From Ruminococcus sp. UBA4321 (GTDB lineage Bacteria; Bacillota; Clostridia; Oscillospirales; Ruminococcaceae), in contig DGUB01000093.1 in NCBI GenBank assembly GCA_002393815.1, forward strand, positions 1 to 13,565: a stretch of DNA of 13,565 nucleotides. The letters run 5' to 3'. This document shows, in pieces, positions 7,066 to 13,526 of the stretch (within the stretch, counting starts at the first letter, position 1; each line of letters starts with the position of its first letter). Below the pieces are notes generated by a model. It ran no database searches. It saw only the letters and a program-made list of their open reading frames with translations, and was not told the DNA's origin. Both the position numbers and the translations under genes were made by a program.

Positions 7066-8941
7066 AAGCGTAAATATACCGACAGACCGCATGTGCGGAA
7101 AGTTCTGACTTTTCCAGCAATGCCGGAACAGATGCCTGTTTCAGAAAACAATCCGCTGAAACACGGACGTATCTGCCCTTGAACCCGTACTGTGCCAGCA
7201 GTGAGCCGAATATGGTTGAAATACCACCGTAACCGCTGCTTTCTTCAAAGAACATCACAATCCGGTAAGACAATGCTTTTTCCACCAGTTCTTCCATCAC
7301 AGGGAAAATTCTGGTCAGCTTTAACAGACTCGTCTGATAACCGCTTTTTTCACAGGTACAGTGTGCTTCCCAAAGTGCCTGATAAATTCTGCCATAAGAA
7401 ATCAGCAGTATCTCTTTTCCGGATTCTGTCAGCATATATTCTGTATTCAGATGTTCTTTCGGATAGGTCATATCCTTGTCATTGCCTCTTGGATAGCGGA
7501 CAGCCGTCAGCCCGGTATCTTCCTGAATGGCACGTCTCATGCACAGCCGCAGCTCTTCATAGCAGGACGGCGAATAAATGACCGCTCCCGGAATAGAAGT
7601 CAGCATAGGAACATCAAAAGTTCCCTGATGTGTTTCCCCATCTTCGCCGACAATCCCGGCACGGTCTATGCCGAGTACAACATGCAGCTTCCCGATTGCC
7701 ACGTCATGCAGAAGCTGGTCATAGGCTCTCTGTAAAAATGTCGAATACACCGCAAATACCGGAATCATTCCGGCAGCAGCAAGCCCTGCTGAAAATGTAA
7801 CAGCATGTTGTTCGGCAATACCAACATCATAAAACCGTTCCGGAAACTGCTGCTGAAAATATTGCAGCCCCGTCCCGAACGTCATCGCCGCTGTAATCGC
7901 ACAGATACGCTTGTCCTGTCTGGCGAGTTCTGTGAGTTCCTTCCCGAACATGTCAGAATAACAACCATTTCCGGAAACTTCCGGATTTCCGGTCATAATA
8001 TCAAATTTCGGTACACCATGAAATAAACTCGGATTTTTCTCTGCCGGAAGATACCCTCTCCCCTTCACAGTCTTGACATGAATAAACACAGGCGCATGAT
8101 AGCGTTTTGCCGTGCGGAGTACTTCTTCCAGTTCCTGCATATTATGCCCGTCTACTGGTCCTAAATAAACAAAGCCGAACTGCTCAAACATGGTCGCCTG
8201 CTGGAACATGACACGCTTGAAGCTGTCTTTTGTCTTTTTCAGCACCCGCACTGCATGTGTGCCGACTCCGGGCGTATTCAGCAGATTCTTTTCCAGTTGC
8301 TGCTTTTTGCGGACATAGCTTTCACTTTCCCGGATAGAACGCAGATAGCCTGATACTGCCCCTACATTTCCGGAAATTGACATATTATTATCATTCAGGA
8401 TAACAATCAGATTTTCCATTTTCTTCTTGCCGCCGTTGTTCAGCCCCTCGAATGCCATACCGCCTGTTAATGCGCCGTCACCAATCACTGCAATCACATG
8501 ATGCTGTAAATCTCCTTTCATGCGCATAGCTTCGGCAATGCCGCAGGCAACAGAAATTGAGGTACTGCTGTGTCCGCTGATAAAACTGTCATGAACAGAT
8601 TCATCTGGTTTCGGGAAACCAGAAATGCCGTTTTCCTTCCGGATGGTGGAAAACCTGTCCGCCCGTCCGGTCAGAATCTTATGTGTATAGCACTGATGTC
8701 CCACGTCCCAGATAATTTTATCCTTCGGCGACTCGAATACACGGTGTAATGCCATTGTCAGTTCTACCGTCCCCAGATTTGAGGCAAGATGTCCGCCGTT
8801 ATGCGAAATCACACGAATCAACAGCGAACGGATTTCTTTTGCCAGTTTCCGGCACTGATAAAAATTCAGTTTTTTTAAATCTTCCGGCAGATTCAGGTCT
8901 TTCAGCTGAATTTCCCGGTTTTCCTGATTTGCTGTATTCAT
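7049..8941 (-). CDS. dxs: 1-deoxy-D-xylulose-5-phosphate synthase
   Basis: Dxs condenses pyruvate and glyceraldehyde 3-phosphate to DXP with thiamine diphosphate, the first step of the MEP isoprenoid pathway. The 630-residue protein has the full transketolase-like layout: an N-terminal ThDP-binding domain with H47 (SHNGGHLASNLG), WDVGHQCYTHKILTGR (78-93), the ThDP/Mg motif GDGALTGG...NDN (154-161 and 183-185); a central pyrimidine-binding domain with catalytic E377 in DVGIAEQHA (372-380) and DRAGIVGEDG (426-435); and a C-terminal domain from about 500 that includes FEESSGYGGI. The stretch between 190 and 260 is also typical of Dxs. It lies 27 nt after the PAP2-like gene and within the prenyl synthase-dxs cluster, so precursor supply and chain elongation are co-transcribed. 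Confidence 0.98.
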   Translation of the reverse strand: MNTANQENREIQLKDLNLPEDLKKLNFYQCRKLAKEIRSLLIRVISHNGGHLASNLGTVELTMALHRVFESPKDKIIWDVGHQCYTHKILTGRADRFSTIRKENGISGFPKPDESVHDSFISGHSSTSISVACGIAEAMRMKGDLQHHVIAVIGDGALTGGMAFEGLNNGGKKKMENLIVILNDNNMSISGNVGAVSGYLRSIRESESYVRKKQQLEKNLLNTPGVGTHAVRVLKKTKDSFKRVMFQQATMFEQFGFVYLGPVDGHNMQELEEVLRTAKRYHAPVFIHVKTVKGRGYLPAEKNPSLFHGVPKFDIMTGNPEVSGNGCYSDMFGKELTELARQDKRICAITAAMTFGTGLQYFQQQFPERFYDVGIAEQHAVTFSAGLAAAGMIPVFAVYSTFLQRAYDQLLHDVAIGKLHVVLGIDRAGIVGEDGETHQGTFDVPMLTSIPGAVIYSPSCYEELRLCMRRAIQEDTGLTAVRYPRGNDKDMTYPKEHLNTEYMLTESGKEILLISYGRIYQALWEAHCTCEKSGYQTSLLKLTRIFPVMEELVEKALSYRIVMFFEESSGYGGISTIFGSLLAQYGFKGRYVRVSADCFLKQASVPALLEKSELSAHAVCRYIYAYGNKD

Positions 8942-8968
8942 AGATTTATCACTACTTGTTATGATATT

Positions 8969-9400
8969 TCAGAGCGGCATAACCGCACCGATGAAAATTC
9001 CTAAAATTGCACCGCAGACCACTTGCAGCGGTGTATGTCCCAGCAGTTCTTTAAACTGGGTTTCTCTGGCTTCGCCGTCCTGTGAAAACAGCTTTTCCAT
9101 GATTTCATTCAGCTGTTTGGCATGTTTTCCGGCTTCAAGGCGCACGTTAGCAGCATCATACATGATAATCGCTGCAATGACAAACATAATGGCAAATGCT
9201 GCCGAATTCCAGCCTGATGACCTGCCTGTGGAAATCAGCGTGGCACAGACCATAGAGGAATGAGAACTCGGCATTCCACCCGAACCGTAAAGCCGCTCCA
9301 GCTTCATAGATTTGTTCTGTACGAGAAATAAAATAAACTTGATGACCTGCGCCGCACCCCATCCCAGAATGCCGGCGCACAAAATCGGATTATATATCAT
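8969..9400 (-). CDS. Divergent PAP2 family membrane protein (DUF212/YuiD-like)
   Basis: This is a small integral membrane protein (143 residues) of the divergent PAP2 family. It has hydrophobic segments at about 8-27, 50-56, 65-82 and 125-141. The family signature motifs are present: GSGGMPSSHSS (39-49), which resembles the SGH/PSGH core of PAP2 phosphatases; YDAANVRLEAGKHA (81-94); and ELLGHTPLQV (118-127), which carries the second histidine. PAP2 enzymes hydrolyse lipid phosphates or pyrophosphates. Whether this divergent branch is catalytic is not established. Its place between ispA and dxs makes a link to polyprenyl phosphates plausible, but that is inference. It lies 23 nt after ispA. 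The ribosome binding site is weak (AAGAGAG). Confidence 0.9.
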   Translation of the reverse strand: MIYNPILCAGILGWGAAQVIKFILFLVQNKSMKLERLYGSGGMPSSHSSMVCATLISTGRSSGWNSAAFAIMFVIAAIIMYDAANVRLEAGKHAKQLNEIMEKLFSQDGEARETQFKELLGHTPLQVVCGAILGIFIGAVMPL

Positions 9401-9423
9401 GTCTGCTCTCTTTTCTATTAGAA

Positions 9424-10335
9424 TTACTGTACCCGGACAAGCAAGGCATCTGTCAGGGAATGCAGAAATGCACGAGTTTCAGATTCCGGAAATTTGTCAA
9501 GCGCAGTATGTGCCTTTGCCGTCAGTTCTGCGGCACGGTTCTTTGCCTGTGCAATGCCAAGCAGTGTAACAAAGGTCTGTTTTCCTTCTTCGGCATCGCT
9601 TCCCACGGGTTTGCCGAGCTGTTCAGAAGTGCTTGTCACATCCAGAATATCATCAACCATCTGAAAAGCAAGTCCTGTCGCCAGACCGTAATTTCCGGCA
9701 GCTTCCACCTGTTCTGCAGAACCGCCGCCGCAGATAATCCCCATCTGACAGGAGGCTTTCATCAATGCGCCTGTTTTGCCAAGACACATCATTTCCAGTT
9801 GTTCCGCAGTCACCGTGCCAGCCGTTTCAAACAGCATATCCAGCATCTGACCGCCTACCATACCGGCAGTGCCTTCTTCTGTGGCAAGAATCTGTATCAG
9901 TTTTGTTTTCTGTTCCGGTGTGAGGGCATTGTCTTCAGCGATTATCTGAAACGGTGCGCAGATTAAGCCAATTCCGGCAAGCATTGCTGTTGCTTCGCCG
10001 AATGCCTTGTGACAGGACGGCTTTCCTCTCCGGAAATCATCATTGTCCATTGCCGGAAGGTCATCAAAAATTAAAGAAGATGTATGTGTCATTTCCATTG
10101 CTGCCGCTGCCGCATCTGCTTTTTCCGGTGCAGAGCCGCAGAGTTCACAGAATGCGTAAATCAAAGCCGGACGAATGCGTTTTCCGCCGGCGGTCAGGGA
10201 ATGGCGCATGGCATGAAACAGCGAATCTGCTGTCATCTGCCGATGCTGTGCCTGAACGGAAAGACCGTCCACGACAGAAGCAAGCTTTTGTTCTGTCCGG
10301 ACAGCGTACTGCCGAAGTTTCTCGTTATCGTTCAT
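9424..10335 (-). CDS. ispA: Polyprenyl (farnesyl/geranylgeranyl) diphosphate synthase
   Basis: This enzyme adds isopentenyl diphosphate units to an allylic primer to make C15-C20 prenyl diphosphates. From Met at 10335 it has 303 residues, the normal length. Visible motifs: GGKRIRP (50-56) for IPP binding, the first aspartate-rich motif DDLPAMD (91-97) with the two-residue insert typical of bacterial type II FPP synthases, GKT (186-188), and the second motif FQMVDDILD (224-232). The residue just before the first Asp pair is Phe (F90), where many homologues have His, so I would not predict chain length. AGAGGA (10349-10344) 8 nt upstream marks this internal start. The frame, however, is continuous with xseA upstream, so a fused XseA-IspA product is also possible (see separate entry and finding). 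xseB normally lies just before ispA but is absent. Confidence 0.93.
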   Translation of the reverse strand: MNDNEKLRQYAVRTEQKLASVVDGLSVQAQHRQMTADSLFHAMRHSLTAGGKRIRPALIYAFCELCGSAPEKADAAAAAMEMTHTSSLIFDDLPAMDNDDFRRGKPSCHKAFGEATAMLAGIGLICAPFQIIAEDNALTPEQKTKLIQILATEEGTAGMVGGQMLDMLFETAGTVTAEQLEMMCLGKTGALMKASCQMGIICGGGSAEQVEAAGNYGLATGLAFQMVDDILDVTSTSEQLGKPVGSDAEEGKQTFVTLLGIAQAKNRAAELTAKAHTALDKFPESETRAFLHSLTDALLVRVQ

Positions 10336-11250
10336 GATAAATTTCCTCTCTTGATAAAATGCCCTGACGGTAACACTGCCGTCGGGCAGAATGATTCTGA
10401 AAATGCCGTCCGCCGGTATCTGACGGACAGAAAACAGCCGTTCTCCGGAAAGTGTCTGCATTTCCGGGAAATGCGGACTTGTTGCAAGTTCTGCTGCCGC
10501 TGACGGTGTAGATGCCCGCAAGTCCGCCGCTTTATCAGTCAATGTCACATCTGTTTCGTGTCCTACTGCTGAAATGACAGGGGTATGACATGCGCTGACC
10601 GTCCTCACAACGGATTCAGCATTAAATATAGCTAAATCTTCTGCTGAACCGCCGCCCCGTCCCAGAATCAGAACGTCTAACTGCTGAGAATCAGCGGCTT
10701 TCAGTGCCTGACAAATTTCCGCTTCGGCATAAATTCCCTGTACATGTACTGGAAAAATTACTGTTTCTGCCAGTGGTGACCGCCGTTTCAGGATATGCAG
10801 AATATCCTGTAATGCTGCGCCCTGTGCTGACGTGATGATGCCGATTTTACGGGGATTTTCCGGAAGCGGCTTTTTCCCGGAAGCAGAAAGAATGCCTTCT
10901 TTTTGCAGTTCTTGTTCTTTCCGGAGAAAACCACGCTGTACCGTGCCGATACCCTGTAATAACATATCTGTCACACGGAGCTGAAACGTCCCTGAAACCG
11001 GATAGAAATCCGCATTGGCGGCAGCAATGACCTGCAAACCGTTTTCTGGCTGAAAACGCAGACGTTCTGCCAGATGGGCAAACATTACCGCACGGACAGC
11101 ACTTTTCTCATCACGGAGAGAAAAAAAGAGATGTCCGGAGTCTTCCCGGTGCAGATTGGCAATTTCGCCCTCTGTCAGAAGAAGCTGTAATTTCCGGTTC
11201 TGCCGGATAAGGCTTTCTGCCTGCCGGTTCAGTTCAGTGATGGTCAACAT
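9424..11250 (-). CDS. xseA: In-frame xseA-ispA fusion: shortened exonuclease VII large subunit continuing into prenyl synthase
   Basis: Exonuclease VII degrades single-stranded DNA. Residues 1-100 are the OB-fold domain (MLTITELNRQAESLI; LTEGEIANLHREDSGHLFFSL). Residues 115-258 are the catalytic core. The E. coli catalytic residues D155, R205, H238 and D241 align with D149 (GAALQDILH), R198 (GRGGGSAEDL), H231 and D234 (AVGHETD), and the spacing is almost the same. After STPSAAAELATSPH (about 260) the family normally has a long coiled-coil arm of over 100 residues that binds XseB. Here only about 45 residues follow, ending in a small beta-rich piece (IILPDGSVTVRAF) like the extreme XseA C-terminus. 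No stop occurs before ispA, so reading through gives a 608-residue protein; the XseA part is about 305 residues. The start at 11250 fits the family better than Met at 11313 and overlaps the Kae1-like gene by 17 nt. Confidence 0.85.
   Translation of the reverse strand: MLTITELNRQAESLIRQNRKLQLLLTEGEIANLHREDSGHLFFSLRDEKSAVRAVMFAHLAERLRFQPENGLQVIAAANADFYPVSGTFQLRVTDMLLQGIGTVQRGFLRKEQELQKEGILSASGKKPLPENPRKIGIITSAQGAALQDILHILKRRSPLAETVIFPVHVQGIYAEAEICQALKAADSQQLDVLILGRGGGSAEDLAIFNAESVVRTVSACHTPVISAVGHETDVTLTDKAADLRASTPSAAAELATSPHFPEMQTLSGERLFSVRQIPADGIFRIILPDGSVTVRAFYQERKFIMNDNEKLRQYAVRTEQKLASVVDGLSVQAQHRQMTADSLFHAMRHSLTAGGKRIRPALIYAFCELCGSAPEKADAAAAAMEMTHTSSLIFDDLPAMDNDDFRRGKPSCHKAFGEATAMLAGIGLICAPFQIIAEDNALTPEQKTKLIQILATEEGTAGMVGGQMLDMLFETAGTVTAEQLEMMCLGKTGALMKASCQMGIICGGGSAEQVEAAGNYGLATGLAFQMVDDILDVTSTSEQLGKPVGSDAEEGKQTFVTLLGIAQAKNRAAELTAKAHTALDKFPESETRAFLHSLTDALLVRVQ
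10344..10349 (-). promoter_or_regulatory. Internal ribosome binding site for ispA inside the xseA frame
   Basis: AGAGGA (read on the minus strand) lies 8 nt before the ATG at 10335. It sits within codons of the xseA reading frame (Gln-Glu-Arg-Lys). This lets ispA be translated alone, even though no stop codon separates it from xseA. Confidence 0.75.
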
Positions 11251-12175
11251 GGCACAAAGCAGCATATACCGCTGTTCCGGCGGCATTATCGCAGGAATAG
11301 TCGGGTGCAGCAAATGCCGTTTCTCCGGAAACAGCCGTTTTCAGCATATTCTGAAGATACCTGTCGGACATGACACCTCCGGCATAGAGTACCGGAATTT
11401 CCGGATACGCTTCCAGAGCTGTTTCTGTCATAGTTAGGAGTACGTCTGCGATTGCGGAAAGACAGAATTTTGCAATATCTTCTTTTGTCATTTCCGGATT
11501 GTTCCGCATAGCGGCACACTGATTTTCCAGTCCGGAGAGACAGCAGTTTAACCCTTTCATGACGGGCTTATACTGGAAATGTTTCTGACTTTGCATTGCC
11601 AGTGCTTCCAGTGCTGCACCGCAGGGAAACTGTAACCCCAGCAGCAGTCCTACCCGGTCAATCAACTGTCCGGCTTTCAGGTCGAGAGAAGACGATACCG
11701 GACGAATCTGTAACAGATTTTCTTGCTCCGGCTGACACAACACACAATCCGTTGTGCCGCCGCTGACATGAAATGCCAGAAATTCCCGGTTCTTCCAGTC
11801 CAGTTTCTTCGCTGCATATAATGCCGCCAAAATATGCCCTGTCTGATGGCTTGTCTGATAAACTGGTATCTGCAATGCCTGTCCCAGCATCTTTGCTGTC
11901 CCCTCTCCGCAGAGAAAACATGGCATATATGAGCCTTCTGTATTCCGTGGTCTGACAGAAACACCGATTCCGGAAAGTGCCGGAAGTTGCAGTTCTGCCA
12001 GTACTTCCGGAAGCTGTACAGTATGATGAAACACAGCATCACTCTGCCGGAGTCCCTTTTCACCGGGTTTGACCGGCAGCAGCTTTTTTGCCTGTACTAT
12101 CTCTCCGGTTTCTGTATCATATATTGCTGCCGATGTTGTATAATTGCTGGTATCCAGCCCCAGAAACACACTCAT
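11234..12175 (-). CDS. Kae1/TsaD-like ASKHA-fold protein (paralogue of the tRNA t6A enzyme)
   Basis: The 313-residue protein belongs to the Kae1/TsaD/YgjD superfamily (once called M22 glycoprotease). The N-terminus FLGLDTSNYTTSAAIYD (4-20) is the first ATP-binding strand-loop. The metal site is kept: H110 and H114 in SHQTGH, and D296 in CDNAAG. FHVSGGTTD (135-143) is the phosphate loop. DLKAGQLIDRVGLLLGL (165-181) aligns with the TsaD segment 'D-A-GEAFDK-A-LLGL', but the Glu of the GE pair is Gln here (Q170). The differences from canonical TsaD suggest a paralogue and not the tRNA threonylcarbamoyladenosine synthase itself; true tsaD is usually elsewhere. It starts by ATGA overlap with nusB and ends by a 17-nt overlap with xseA. 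In B. subtilis folD occupies the position between nusB and xseA. The substrate is unknown. Confidence 0.88.
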   Translation of the reverse strand: MSVFLGLDTSNYTTSAAIYDTETGEIVQAKKLLPVKPGEKGLRQSDAVFHHTVQLPEVLAELQLPALSGIGVSVRPRNTEGSYMPCFLCGEGTAKMLGQALQIPVYQTSHQTGHILAALYAAKKLDWKNREFLAFHVSGGTTDCVLCQPEQENLLQIRPVSSSLDLKAGQLIDRVGLLLGLQFPCGAALEALAMQSQKHFQYKPVMKGLNCCLSGLENQCAAMRNNPEMTKEDIAKFCLSAIADVLLTMTETALEAYPEIPVLYAGGVMSDRYLQNMLKTAVSGETAFAAPDYSCDNAAGTAVYAALCHVDHH

Positions 12176-12576
12176 TCTGCTTTTCCTTCTGTGCGGATAT
12201 AATTTCCGAGTACCCCGTTAATAAAAGCCGTATCTTCCGGAGAGGCATAGACTTCTGCCAGGCGGACAGCTTCACTGACGGCAATACCGGCAGGCTGTTC
12301 CGGATACTGCCGAAGTTCATAAAGAGCCATACGCAGCAGAATCAGGTCTGTTCTGGCGATACGGTGCAAGGCACGTTTCCGGCTGTAAGAACTGATAATA
12401 CTGTCCAGTTCTTCTGTCTGGGACAGAACGCCTGTTACAAGACTGCGGCTTTTATCTGTCAGTTTGATTTCGCCGACTTCTTCGGCAAGCTGAAAGAGCT
12501 GTTCCGGAGAATCGTTCCGGAAAGAAGCTTCAAACAGGATTAAAAATGCATTTTCTCTGTACTGACTTGCTTTCAT
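12172..12576 (-). CDS. nusB: Transcription antitermination factor NusB
   Basis: NusB binds boxA RNA with NusE (S10) and helps RNA polymerase through rRNA operons. The 134-residue, all-helical protein has the typical start (MKASQYRENAFLILFEASF), the middle helix pair with LDSIISSYSRKRALHRIARTDL (about 57-78) and the C-terminal signature AVSEAVRLAEVYASPEDTAFINGVLGNY, in which 'A-ELA--y----s--FiNGVL' is the family hallmark. It overlaps both neighbours by ATGA (12573-12576 and 12172-12175), so translation is coupled to the Asp23 gene before and the Kae1-like gene after. Asp23-nusB is a standard pair in Bacillus and Clostridia. Confidence 0.96.
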   Translation of the reverse strand: MKASQYRENAFLILFEASFRNDSPEQLFQLAEEVGEIKLTDKSRSLVTGVLSQTEELDSIISSYSRKRALHRIARTDLILLRMALYELRQYPEQPAGIAVSEAVRLAEVYASPEDTAFINGVLGNYIRTEGKAE

Positions 12577-12878
12577 ACTTCCTCCTGCATACCGCTGATT
12601 TCGACATGGACATGTACGGCGGTGACTCCGGTCATATCCTGAATACTCTGCTTGACAGTCTGCTGTACACGGGCAGCGACTGCCGATGCCCGGCTGCCGT
12701 TCTTGACGAAAATCCGGACTTCAGCAGAAACTGCGCCGCCAAGATTTGTAATTCTGACAGGGGCTTCCACTGCCGAAACGTCCGGTACATCTCCGGCAGA
12801 GAGTGCGGCAACCTGCCGGAGAACATCATCAGAAATCTGAATGGTACGTTCAGAACGGTTAATTTTATCCATACTCAT
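12573..12878 (-). CDS. Asp23/Gls24 family envelope stress protein (YqhY-like)
   Basis: The 101-residue protein matches the Asp23/Gls24 domain over nearly its full length: a short N-terminal lead, ISDDVLRQVAALSAGDVPDV (15-34), the beta strands around VSAEVRIFVKNG (50-61) and the C-terminal VQQTVKQSIQDMTGVTAVHVHVEI (71-94), a 'v---V---V--mtg--v--VnV-V' pattern. Family members are cytoplasmic or membrane-peripheral; the B. subtilis YqhY homologue lies in the same place before nusB and has been linked genetically to fatty acid synthesis and envelope homeostasis. It is the first gene of the operon, with a good promoter and AAGGA 9-10 nt before the ATG at 12878. The Met at 12872 is a possible alternative start. 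Confidence 0.92.
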   Translation of the reverse strand: MSMDKINRSERTIQISDDVLRQVAALSAGDVPDVSAVEAPVRITNLGGAVSAEVRIFVKNGSRASAVAARVQQTVKQSIQDMTGVTAVHVHVEISGMQEEV

Positions 12879-12920
12879 GAAACATATTCCTTTCTTGTGT
12901 ACGTTTTTATTATCTTTTTT

Positions 12921-12949
12921 ATTTTACCACAAAATCAAGAGAATGTCAA
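12921..12949 (-). promoter_or_regulatory. Sigma-A-type promoter of the Asp23-nusB-...-recN operon
   Basis: On the minus strand TTGACA (12949-12944) and TAAAAT (12926-12921) are separated by exactly 17 bp. Transcription would begin near 12914, giving a leader of about 36 nt before the Asp23 ATG. The region is AT-rich. No other promoter of this quality was seen between the operon genes, so this one could serve all the way to the terminator at 2267-2302. No terminator hairpin separates it from spoIIIAH, so some transcription from upstream may also enter. Confidence 0.85.
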
Positions 12950-12966
12950 TGTAAAAAACACAAAAT

Positions 12967-13512
12967 TTATTTTACTTCAAAAATACGGATATTTTCCGCC
13001 GGAATACTGGTTTCTTCGAGGATGATTTCTTTCATGGCGGCTGCGCCGGAAGCTTCCAGACCATCTGTACGGACAACTACTTTCGCACTTTGCCCGTCAA
13101 GATAAACGACACAGTCCGAAAAGCCCTGTGCTTTTATCAGCGATTCAATCGTACCTTCTTTTTCGATAAGGCTTGCGACTTCGGCAGCATCAAGGGCAGC
13201 CGTCACAGCTTCGTCATCTGTGACATCGCCGCCGCCAATCATTGTCTGTAAGGTCTGGACAGCTTCGTCACGGCTGGCGGTCTTTTCCAGACGTGCTTTT
13301 GCAAAATAATCAGCAGACGGGTCAGGCTCTGCGCTGACAAACTCTGTATCTCCGTAATGAGGAGTATTGTCTTCCAGTTCTGTCACAGGCGTTGAGACGG
13401 TCATTCCTGTCCGGGAGTACGTATAATTCACATAGACTGCCGCCGCCAGCAGAACAGTCAGGCAGCTTAGAATCAACTGTTTTTTTCCGATAATCAGAGA
13501 AGGTTTTTTCAT
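12967..13512 (-). CDS. spoIIIAH: Stage III sporulation protein AH (SpoIIIAH-like)
   Basis: SpoIIIAH sits in the mother-cell membrane of the engulfed forespore and forms rings and the channel with forespore SpoIIQ. The 181-residue protein has a basic cytoplasmic N-terminus (MKKPSLIIGKKQ), one membrane helix (about 13-32), a low-complexity acidic linker (40-68) and the C-terminal domain (about 70-181) with the SpoIIIAH pattern SRDEAVQTLQTM...LIKAQGFSDCVVYLDGQ...VVV, ending in IRIFEVK. This domain is related to the ring-building EscJ/PrgK fold. It is a little shorter than B. subtilis SpoIIIAH (218 residues). AAAGGA lies before the ATG at 13512. It is followed directly by the Asp23-nusB operon, without the accB-accC genes found at this place in B. 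subtilis. Confidence 0.9.
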   Translation of the reverse strand: MKKPSLIIGKKQLILSCLTVLLAAAVYVNYTYSRTGMTVSTPVTELEDNTPHYGDTEFVSAEPDPSADYFAKARLEKTASRDEAVQTLQTMIGGGDVTDDEAVTAALDAAEVASLIEKEGTIESLIKAQGFSDCVVYLDGQSAKVVVRTDGLEASGAAAMKEIILEETSIPAENIRIFEVK

Positions 13513-13526
13513 AGTGATTCATCCTT

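Noticed and set aside
7066..7092. N-terminal extension of TlyA to Met at 7092
   Set aside because: It would add nine residues before the conserved S4-domain start, has no ribosome binding site and would extend the overlap with dxs to 44 nt.
10336..10480. A hidden xseB between xseA and ispA
   Set aside because: I looked for the short helical XseB pattern in the XseA tail and in the alternate frames. The tail is beta-rich (ILPDGSVTVRAF), and no XseB-like helical sequence appears.
11251..11313. N-terminal extension of XseA to Met at 11313
   Set aside because: It adds 21 residues unlike the family and lengthens the overlap with the Kae1-like gene; MLTITELN is the expected XseA start.
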